From contig JAEZIU010000306.1 of NCBI GenBank assembly GCA_023436485.1, forward strand, positions 1 through 12,738: a DNA stretch of 12,738 bases, read 5' to 3'. Every line of letters begins with the position of its first letter. The stretch's first letter is position 1. A program made the translations under genes and the position numbers. The notes under the pieces were generated by a model, which saw nothing but the letters and a program-made list of their open reading frames with translations, had not been told where the DNA came from and ran no database searches. The DNA comes from Bacillota bacterium. GTDB lineage: Bacteria > Bacillota > Clostridia > Acetivibrionales > DSM-1351. Below, in pieces: positions 1 through 8,800 of the stretch.

Positions 1-1
1 G

Positions 2-271
2 CATAAACCATATGAATTATCAGGTGGTCAATGTCAGAGAGTCGCTATTGCCCGAGCATTAGTTACAAAACCGCAAATTGTTTTGGCTGATGAGCCAACT
101 GCTAATCTTGATAAAGGAACTGGTACAGAAATTGTTGATATAATGCAAAAGATAAATAAAGATGAAGGTACTGCATTTATCTTTTCTACTCATGATAATA
201 AAATTGTTGATCGAGCATCAAGAGTTTGCTTTATGGAGGATGGATTAATAAAACAGGAGGAATATAGATGA
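2..271 (+). CDS. ABC transporter ATP-binding protein, MacB/LolD type (3' part only)
   Basis: The last 89 residues of an ABC ATPase whose beginning lies before the window; the frame is open from the first complete codon at base 2. Visible in order are the signature motif LSGGQ followed by CQRVAIARAL, the Walker B strand IVLADEP with its catalytic glutamate, the D-loop NLD, and the switch histidine in STHD. The Walker A motif would be upstream and is not seen. The DEPTANLD / STHD style and the two FtsX-type permeases that follow place it in the MacB/LolD/FtsE family, in which a dimer of this cytoplasmic subunit powers the permease pair. The residue after LSGGQ is Cys, where Gln or Arg is more usual; this is not a catalytic position. 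The stop overlaps the next start (ATGA), which implies translational coupling. Family is sure; substrate is unknown. Confidence 0.93.
   Translation, partial: HKPYELSGGQCQRVAIARALVTKPQIVLADEPTANLDKGTGTEIVDIMQKINKDEGTAFIFSTHDNKIVDRASRVCFMEDGLIKQEEYR
255..260 (+). promoter_or_regulatory. Ribosome binding site AGGAGG for the first permease
   Basis: A perfect AGGAGG lies 7 bases before the ATG at 268, inside the end of the ATPase gene. It fixes the permease start and supports the 4-base ATGA overlap. Confidence 0.85.
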
Positions 272-1527
272 TTACGATAAAATTAGCATTTAAGGATATT
301 TTACATGACAAAATGCGGGCGTTATCTCTATTTTTCTTCATTTTCGTAATAACAATTACCTTAGTTCTTAGTACAAATGTATTAGGAACAGTAGAAAGCA
401 ATATGCAAAACTCAATCAGAGATTGTTTTACAGGTGATGTTATTATTCGTTCCGGCGAGTCAACCAAGGCTGAGATCTATTCTTGGAATATTGATGCTGT
501 TAATGAGGTAAAGATTAAAGCTGATGATGCAAAAAAACAGATTAATGTTTTAAATGATTTATACAGTGAAGGTGATGTATCTGGACGTATTAGATACAAT
601 GGAATGGTATCAATGCATTTAAAGTCTGAGATGGCTATGTTTATTGGCCTCGATGCAAATTATAATGCTTACAAGGAATCATTACAATTAATAGAGGGCA
701 ATTACTTATCCTCCAATGAAGGTAATGGAATTCTTATGACTAAAGCAATTGCAGAGGCTTTAGGAGCTAAAGTAGGTGAAACTCTTGTTGTAGATGCCAC
801 TGCAGAAGATGGAAAAGTTATTTCAAAAGAATTAAAGGTAATTGGAATTGCAGAAATGAATTCGTTATCATTTTTTAATATTCCTATTATTTACTTGAAT
901 TTAGATGATGCAGAAAAATTATTTGGCTATGGCAAAGGTGAATTGACAGATATCGTTATTACACCAAACAAAGGTGGAAGTGCACAGACCCAAATTAATA
1001 AAATAAATGAGAAATTCAATAGTGAAGGTATTAATGAAAGTACATACAGTATACAAAAGGGAAGAGAATTAAGTGGATATATAATGGATTTTGTAACAAT
1101 ATTCAGTCTGATGTTCATTGCTTTAATTGTTATATTATTTATTATTATTGGTATCCTTGTAATCAATCTGATAGTCATGATAGGAATTCAAAGAAAAACA
1201 GACATCGGAGTAATGAAAGCCATAGGTTTTAGTAAAAGAAAAATAGCGGTCATATATTTTTGCGGAATTATGCTAGTATCAATTTTGGCATTGCTTTGCG
1301 CAACACTTGTAAGTTTTATTATCTTGAGCATTCTTTCGAATGTTGGTATTACAAATATAACAGGACTAATGAGAAATATTTTCGGCCAGAATTTCTATCC
1401 ATCTATTAAGTTTGGTAATACATTTACTGTTTTAATTACTGCAGTAGTGGTATTGGGGATATTTTCATACGTACCATGTAGAAAAATTGCTAACTTAAAT
1501 CCAGTAGATGCATTTAAAGAAAATTGA
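268..1527 (+). CDS. ABC transporter permease, FtsX/MacB fold (first of pair)
   Basis: A 419-residue membrane protein with the layout of the MacB/LolC/FtsX permease family: one N-terminal membrane segment (about residues 17-40), a large extracytoplasmic domain (about 41-270), then three membrane segments (about 272-306, 327-357 and 385-403). The family hallmark is the cytoplasmic loop after the second segment, with QRKTDIGVMKAIGFSKRKI; this loop contacts the ATPase. It ends in NPVDAFKEN, a typical tail for these permeases. Family members act in mechanotransmission, moving lipoproteins, peptides or small molecules, rather than forming a classical channel. It probably pairs with the next gene product as a heterodimer. 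The start is the ATG with AGGAGG seven bases upstream. Given the PKS genes that follow, export of or resistance to the polyketide is the likely role, but this is inferred from position only. Confidence 0.92.
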   Translation: MITIKLAFKDILHDKMRALSLFFFIFVITITLVLSTNVLGTVESNMQNSIRDCFTGDVIIRSGESTKAEIYSWNIDAVNEVKIKADDAKKQINVLNDLYSEGDVSGRIRYNGMVSMHLKSEMAMFIGLDANYNAYKESLQLIEGNYLSSNEGNGILMTKAIAEALGAKVGETLVVDATAEDGKVISKELKVIGIAEMNSLSFFNIPIIYLNLDDAEKLFGYGKGELTDIVITPNKGGSAQTQINKINEKFNSEGINESTYSIQKGRELSGYIMDFVTIFSLMFIALIVILFIIIGILVINLIVMIGIQRKTDIGVMKAIGFSKRKIAVIYFCGIMLVSILALLCATLVSFIILSILSNVGITNITGLMRNIFGQNFYPSIKFGNTFTVLITAVVVLGIFSYVPCRKIANLNPVDAFKEN

Positions 1528-1533
1528 GGTGAT
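1526..1533 (+). promoter_or_regulatory. Ribosome binding site GAGGTGAT for the second permease
   Basis: GAGGTGAT matches the extended Shine-Dalgarno consensus. It begins within the stop codon of the first permease and sits about 7 bases (counted from GAGGTG) before the ATG at 1539. The 11-base gap leaves no room for a separate promoter. Confidence 0.8.
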
Positions 1534-1538
1534 ATTTT

Positions 1539-2831
1539 ATGTTAGAAATAATGAAAATAGCTTGGAAAAATGCTCAGAAAAATAAAAGAAAATCAATTTT
1601 TGTTTTTATAGCAGTACTTTTTAGTATATTAATTCTTCTAATATCCAGTGCATTAACAAATGGGATGGTCAGAACAATTAATCATAACTATTTGCAGGTG
1701 CAATCAGGACATATTGTAGCTATGTGGAAAGCCCATTATAATCTTAGTCCTTTTTTACCGGGTAAATTTTTAAATCCAAACACATCAAAATCATTTAGCT
1801 ATGAAGAGGATGAAAAGAACATTTCAGCTGCAAAAATCCTAGATGATTTTTTGGCAAAAAACAGCGACAAAGTTGATTTCTCTGCGAAAATCATCAGGCG
1901 TTCGGTAAGCTACTCAGTTGGAAGCAATAGCTATGCTACTATTTTATATGGTGTAACAAAAGAAGATTCAGATAACCTGAATAAATCAAAAGCTGTAAAT
2001 TTAGTAGATGGAAAATGGCCTGATAATTTAGGCGAGATAATGATAAGTGAAGATAGACTTCAAAAAGGTAATTTAAAACTTGGTGATTCTATAAAAATTG
2101 AATCTTTTGACATCTCAAATAAGCCTGTTTCACAAAGCTATACAATTGTAGGCGTCTATGGAGATGGAGCAGAGTATAATGGATATTTTGGATTTATGAC
2201 AGATCAGAGTGCAAAAAAATTATTCAATATGCGCGACGATATGTATGATATGGTAAAAATATATCTTAAAGACATCGATGATTCAAAAGTATTATCAAAA
2301 GAATTAGATAAGGCTTTATTAGAAAAATCAGATGTACTACGTGCACAGGATTGGTATGATGCGGGTTTGTTTTTCACTAGTTTATCACCAACCTGCAAAC
2401 TTATTTATCAATGGTTTGTAGTAGTACTATTGCTGATTATTTCTGTTGGATTAAAAGCCATCATTAGATTAAATATTGTTTCGTCCATGAAAGAATTTGG
2501 AATTATGAGAGCAATTGGTTTTAGCAAAAGGAAGTGTTTTGGAATTGTATTTTTAGAACTTTTCTATATTTGCTGTACGGCAGCGATTGTTGCAATAGGA
2601 GTTGCGTTAGTTATAGTAAATGTTGTGGCAAGTAATGGGATTTATATAGGGCCTAGTGTAATGACGAATGCATTTGGTGGAGAATACTTATATTTGATCT
2701 TAAATTCAACTGATTATTTATTTGCAAGTGTAGTTATTATTGTTTTTTCAATTCTATGTACACTGGGGCCTGCACTCAAACTATGCAGGCAAAAAATTAT
2801 TTCTCTATTAAGGAAAGTTGCGATAGTTTAA
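1539..2831 (+). CDS. ABC transporter permease, FtsX/MacB fold (second of pair)
   Basis: A 430-residue permease with the same layout as its upstream neighbour: a positively charged N-terminus (KNAQKNKRKS), membrane segment 1 at about residues 20-40, an extracytoplasmic domain to about 287, and membrane segments near 288-309, 333-361 and 393-415. The coupling loop reads MKEFGIMRAIGFSKRK, sharing AIGFSKRK with the first permease. The two are therefore related but clearly diverged, as expected for a LolC/LolE-like heterodimer. The extracytoplasmic domain is rich in charged residues and has no recognised catalytic motif. The gene lies 11 bases after the first permease and 44 bases before the PKS start, in the same orientation. 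No terminator follows it, so it is probably co-transcribed with the PKS. The function as exporter or immunity component for the encoded metabolite is inferred. Confidence 0.92.
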   Translation: MLEIMKIAWKNAQKNKRKSIFVFIAVLFSILILLISSALTNGMVRTINHNYLQVQSGHIVAMWKAHYNLSPFLPGKFLNPNTSKSFSYEEDEKNISAAKILDDFLAKNSDKVDFSAKIIRRSVSYSVGSNSYATILYGVTKEDSDNLNKSKAVNLVDGKWPDNLGEIMISEDRLQKGNLKLGDSIKIESFDISNKPVSQSYTIVGVYGDGAEYNGYFGFMTDQSAKKLFNMRDDMYDMVKIYLKDIDDSKVLSKELDKALLEKSDVLRAQDWYDAGLFFTSLSPTCKLIYQWFVVVLLLIISVGLKAIIRLNIVSSMKEFGIMRAIGFSKRKCFGIVFLELFYICCTAAIVAIGVALVIVNVVASNGIYIGPSVMTNAFGGEYLYLILNSTDYLFASVVIIVFSILCTLGPALKLCRQKIISLLRKVAIV

Positions 2832-2861
2832 TTTATAAGGGCAGTGAACTGATTACAAATT

Positions 2862-2867
2862 AGGTGG
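2862..2867 (+). promoter_or_regulatory. Ribosome binding site AGGTGG deciding the PKS start
   Basis: The open frame can be read from GTG codons at 2864 and 2867, but nothing resembling a ribosome binding site precedes them. The run AGGTGGTGGAGG lies directly before the in-frame ATG at 2876; its AGGTGG part is 8 bases away, a normal spacing, whereas GGAGG at 2869-2873 is only 2 bases away. ATG 2876 is therefore the preferred start, four codons inside the longest frame. Confidence 0.65.
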
Positions 2868-2875
2868 TGGAGGAT

Positions 2876-5800
2876 ATGAGAAAGGAAAGTAAATGCAGTA
2901 ACGAAATAGCAATTGTCGGAATATCATGTATGCTACCACAGGCGAATGAAGCGGATGAGCTTTGGGAAAACATTGTTGGAAAAAAAGATTGTATTGTAGA
3001 GATTAGCAAAGAAAAATGGAACGAATCAAATTTTTTTGACAGTAATATTGATTCGAAGAATAAAATAAGCAGTAAGTGGATTGGAGAGGTAAGTGCCTTA
3101 AAGGAATTTGATAATAAGTTCTTTAGCATCTCTCCGGCAGAAGCGGATAATATGGACCCTGACCAGAGAGCACTACTACAAGAGACGTGGAAGTGCATTG
3201 AAGATTCTGGGATTTCCTTGAAAACGTTAAGAGAAAAAAGAACGTCCGTTATAGTTGGGACAGCGGAAGTTGATACTTTTGAAAATCAACATATGCCCGG
3301 TAATGAGATAAATGAGTTTTCCGGAAAAGGTATGTTTTTATTCATGATTGCAAATCGCATATCCTGGTATTTTGGTTTTTCTGGCGAGAGTAAATTGGTA
3401 GAAACAGGATGTCCGTCAGGTATGTGTGCATTAAACGATAGTGTTAATTTACTTAAGCTGGGTAAAAGTGATTTTGCTATTGTAAGTGGTATTAATACCT
3501 TCAAAACTTCCCATATGTTAAAACTGATGTCAAAAAACGGCTTGTTTAGTCCCGATGGAAAATGCAAGACCTTTTCAGCTGATGCAAACGGAATCGTTGT
3601 AAGTGAAGGAGTAGTTTCACTTCTTTTGGCACCTTTATCCGTTGCAAAGGAAAATAACTGTCACATATACGGAATTATTGAAAATACAGCTGTTAACCAT
3701 TCTGGAGAAACATTTTCAATTACTGCACCCAAATTATCTGCACAAAAAGACTTAATTCTTAATGCGTGGAACGGACTGAAGTTCTCCCCGGATACCATCA
3801 ATTATATAGAAATACATGGTACTGGAACCAGCTTAGGTGATCCCATTGAAATTGAGGCATTAAAGCAGGCGTATGAAAAAGTCACTGATAAGAAGAATTT
3901 TTGTTGGATTGGTTCAGTTAAGCCCAATATTGGTCATTCACTGCCCGTATCCGGTCTTGCCGGAATAGTAAAAGTTTTAAAAATGTTTGAGTATGGGGTA
4001 ATTCCCGGACAAATTAATATTTCAGAGATAAATCCTTTAATTAATATTGAGGATTCTCCATTTAATATTACTACTGAAAATGTATCTTGGCAGCCTGATG
4101 AGCAAAAGTTACCCTTGCGTGCAGGGGTAACTTCATTAGGATTTGCAGGTGTTAATGCACATGTAGTTCTGGAACAATATATAGAGAGAGAGAAGGAGGC
4201 CTGTGTTTCAGAGCCTTCAAAAAAGTATCCCATAGTATTATCTGCTAAATCAGAAGAAGCCTTAATCCACCTATTAGAAAAGTGGGACAAAAAAATTGAA
4301 AAGATAGAAAACAATAATAGCATTAAAGATATTTCTTTTACCTTGTGCAGCGGGAGAGAACAGTTTAAGTACAGAACTGCCTGCGTTGTTGAGGAGGGCT
4401 CAAAGCTAATTGATTGTTTAGGGGGGGTAAAAGAAGACATCCGTGAGGTGTCAGATAAAAAATACTTACTGGATATTTCTTTTATTGATGAAATTTCTAT
4501 TAATAGAATAGTGGAGATTGTTAGGAATAATACTTGTTTTGAAACTGAGTTGTTAGCAATTTCTAAAAGATTAAATATATCAAAAAGACAGGTATATAAC
4601 CCTGAATATTATCCTTCAAAGCATACATTTGACCTTATTATGGCAACAGCATATATTAAAGGTCTATTAAGCATTGCTGATAATTTTGAAGGTATTTATT
4701 TAAAAACAGAAGATAATAAATTATTAGCATTAATGATTGCTGATGTAATAAAAATTGAAGACGTTATTTCATATCTGGACAATAAAGACAATGCAAAAAA
4801 TATCATTACAGATAAACCGAAAATAATAGTTAATTTCAATAATGAAACTTTACTTACTAAAGAGGTTATAACAGACAAGTATATAACCTATCTGCTTGCT
4901 GAAATATCATTAGAATTTAAACAATCTGATATATCTAAAACAGAAGCTTCACTACAATGGTTGAATAATATCAGATTATTATATAAAAATCAGAGAACGT
5001 TTAATAAATTTATCCATGAAGTAAGCAAATTTATTGAATTTGATAATTTTGATTTAGGCGAATTTATCAGTGCTGAGGAAAATAATCCGGATGACATTAA
5101 AGACAATAAATTGAAATTTATGGTTTTAGTTGCTATTAACATTGCAATTAAAAGATTATATAAAAAGTGGTCATTGGTACCACCAAATGTTTTTGCAGAT
5201 GATAGGTTAAATGAAATAAGTGATCTTGTCATAAATGGATATTTTACATTTAAAGAAGTATGTGAATTATATCAAAAGGAATCCGGTAAAAAGTGGCAGG
5301 GATCACTTAACCATACGTTAGAGGATATACTTTTACTAGAAAATAGTAATAGTATAACAGCGTGTGAAAAATATAGCATCTTTACAGGACTCAAAGAAAA
5401 AAATACAGTGGAAGAAATTTTAGTGGAATTGTGGTTAAATGGTGCAAATATTGATTGGAAAAAAGGTTTAACCTTCAATAAATGCAAATTAGTAGCATTA
5501 CCTACATACTGCTTCAACAAAAAAACATTTAAATATATAAAACAGGACATCACAGAGTGTGAGCCCGAACAAGATGAACTACAGATAAAAGTACTGGATT
5601 ATAAGTCATCAAGCTTAGATGTAATGGATAGTGAAAAGCAAAGACTATTAGTATTTTCCAATATGGAGCAGAGCAACTTTGAGCATCTTGCTGCTAAAGA
5701 ATTGGTTTATGTTAAGGTCGGTGCCTCTATAAAAACAGAGAGAGAACAATATTCGGTTCAACCGGAGTTATTGGAAGATTCTTTAAGTATATTTAGCAAA

Positions 5801-8800
5801 TTAGAGCAAATAGGATACATTCCTGATGTTATACTTGTTGCCTTGAATGATTCAGAGGAAATGAGGCAAACAAAAGATTATGTTTTGAGTACATTTATAT
5901 TTGCGGCTAATTTGGCGAAATGTTTAATTCAGAAAAATAAATTTTCCGGAAAGCTTTTATTTAGTTCAATGGGAAATGAAAGCAGAATGTATGGTGAAGG
6001 GTTAACAGCATTCTTTAAAACATTGCATATTGAATATGAAAATCTTTACTTTAGAAATATCATATGTTATGAACAGACAACAAGTGATTTTATTTCAGTT
6101 CTGAATAAAGAGATAAACTATTTTTCTTCAAGTGAGTATAAAGTTACATATAGAAAACTGCAAAGGACAGTCCAAACATATACTGATTACCAACCTGAGA
6201 CTCAAATACCATATCTGAAAGAAAATGGTACTTATATATTATTAGGTGGTTTTGGAGCAATTGGTAAGGTAATAGCTCAGCATTTAGCTAATCAAGCAAA
6301 TGTAAACCTTATATTGTGTGGGCGTAAACATGAAAATGATAAAGTAAGGGACTTTATTAATCCACTTAATCAAGGAAGTACAAGGGTAATTTATAAATCT
6401 GTCGATATATCAATCAAAGAGCAGTTGCAAGAATTGATTAACAATGTAATAAATGAGTTCGGAACCATTAATGGTATTTTTAATATGACAGGATATATTG
6501 ATCCCGGGTTCCTTGAAGCAAAGGATAACGTATTCTTAAGAAACGGAGTCAGACTAAAAGTAGATGCAACAGTTTTTCTGGATGAAATAACGAAGGACAT
6601 TAACTTGGACTTTTTTGTGAATTTTTCGTCTGTTTCAGCATTAGTAGGTGACTTCGGATTAAGTGAGTATGTATATGCAAACTGTTTCTTTGATGAATTT
6701 ATCAGGCAAAGGGAGAAGTTAAGAAAAGAAGGGAAGCGTTATGGTAATTCTATATCCATCAATTGGCCATATTGGCAGGATGGCGGGTTAAGAATGGTTG
6801 AAAAGGATGCCAGCAGATTTTCTTTAACAACAGGACTTTCTCCACTGCTAAACAAAGATGCAATAATTGCATTCGATAGCATTATGAAAAGCAATATGTC
6901 ATTACAATGTTGTGTGCTTTTTGGAAAAGATAAGAAAATGAATGAATATCTTGAAAGCAAACTCACATTACCGACTATATTACAAAAAACCACCAATGTA
7001 TCTTTGGATAACAGTTCAGCTATAGATGTAAAAACAATAGTAGAAGAGTACCTGACAAATGTAATAGCCAAAGAGTTAAACTTGAGCATTGATGACATTG
7101 ATTTGGAAGATGGCTTTCAAAGTATGGGAATTGATTCTATACTAATCCATAAATTAAATCGTGTTTTATCAGCAGATTTTTCAGGAGTTTCATCAACTAT
7201 TTTCTTTGATTGTAAAAATATTGATGAAATGGCGGCTTACTTTGTGCAAACCTATTCAGAAGAACAATTAAGAAGTATTTTAATTCCAAACTGTAATCAT
7301 AGCATAGAGACCATAAGTAGCTGTGAATCTACAAAAGTAAGTAGTATTCAAATCAATGAACAACATTTGGATAATAAGTTACAGGCAGCAGATTCCGTTG
7401 AGTGTGAAAGTAAAGATATCGCAATTATCGGAATGAGCGGACGTTTTCCAATGGCAAAAAGCATTGAAGAATTCTGGATGAATCTGATTTCGAAAAAAGA
7501 TTGCGTATCAGAAATTCCGGAAACAAGATGGAATGTAGAAAATTTCTATGATAATGAGGCTAAAAATGCATATAAAGGGAAAATGTCTTCTCGCTGGGGT
7601 GGTTTTATTGAAGATGTAGACCAGTTTGACCCAATGCTGTTTCAGATTTCACCTTTAGATGCAGGAAATATGGATCCTCAAGAGCGTATTCTTTTAGAAG
7701 TGGTGTATGAAGCATTTGAATATGCCGGATATTCGAAGAGGAGAATTCAAGAGAAAGTAAAAGGCGATATTGGTGTTTTTATAGGAAATACTACAAATGG
7801 CTACCGACTGTTAATTGAAGATGAGATGGCAAAGGGCAATTTCGGGACACATCAGGCGGTGCCATGGTCAATTGCCAATAGAGTTTCTTATGTATTTGAA
7901 TTGAACGGACCAAGTTTTATAATTGACTCTGCCTGCTCTTCCTCCTTAAACTCCATTGTTGTAGCTGTTGATAATATAAGAAATGGCAAATGTAAGATGG
8001 CTATTGCAGGTGGTGTTAATTTACACATACACCCATCTGAGTATGTTTTAAGAAGCCAGCTTAGAGTATTATCTCCCAAAGGTAAGTGTCACAGCTTTGG
8101 CAGTGAAGCAGATGGATATGTACCGGGTGAAGGAATCGGGGCAATTATTCTTAAACCATTAACCGATGCAGAACGTGATGGGGATAATATTCTTGGTATT
8201 ATCAAAGGGGTAGCCTCAAATCATGTCGGGCATCCGAATGGATATACAGTGCCTAGCTCAACTTCTCAGGCGGCAGTTATAAAGGCAGCTATTGATGATG
8301 CCGGTATTTCTGCAAGAGATATTACTTTTATAGAAGCACATGGCACAGGAACAATACTGGGAGATCCAATAGAAATAAACGGGTTGAAGTCTGCTTTTAG
8401 CAACTTTACGCAGGATAATCAATTTTGTGCAATAGGAAGTGTAAAATCAAATATTGGTCATTTAGAAGGTGCAGCCGGCATAGTGTCCACAATTAAATCT
8501 GTATTGCAACTGATGAACAGAGTTAAGATTCCATTAATTAATTGTGATACTCCTAATCCTAGAATTTCATTTGACACAAGCCAATTCTATTTGCAAAAAG
8601 AGCTGGAACCTTGGACAACTTATAATGACAAATTGGTTTTGGGAATAAGCTCTTTTGGTGCGGGTGGTTCCAATGCGCATATTCTTATTCAAAACCATCA
8701 GGATGATAGAAAACGGTCACAAACAAGAGAAATTAATCAAGTACCTGTTCTGATTTCCGCAATGACTGATGATGGAGTATTCAAATATGTACAGAAAATG

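Noticed and set aside
83..271. Reading the ATPase fragment as a separate small protein starting at TTG 83.
   Set aside because: The same frame is open to base 2 and carries the ABC signature LSGGQ upstream, so this is the tail of a longer gene.
2768..2790. Perfect 7-base inverted repeat (GCCTGCA, 9-base loop, TGCAGGC) near the end of the second permease gene.
   Set aside because: It lies inside coding sequence and is followed by A's rather than a T-run on the + strand, so it is not a convincing terminator; chance is likely.
2864..2875. Upstream GTG start (2864) giving four extra residues on the first PKS.
   Set aside because: No ribosome binding site precedes it, while ATG 2876 has AGGTGG eight bases upstream.
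2832..2875. Gap between transporter and PKS as a promoter region.
   Set aside because: It is only 44 bases, with the ribosome binding site at the end and no clear -35/-10 pair.
4422..4428. Run of seven G's in the first PKS gene as a possible frameshift site.
   Set aside because: The frame is intact across it and the protein stays PKS-like on both sides, so there is no sign of a frameshift.
3934..4440. 168-codon open frame on the minus strand within the first PKS.
   Set aside because: It lies wholly opposite conserved KS coding sequence, has no recognisable domain, and is a shadow of the real gene; the same holds for the other minus-strand frames in the window.
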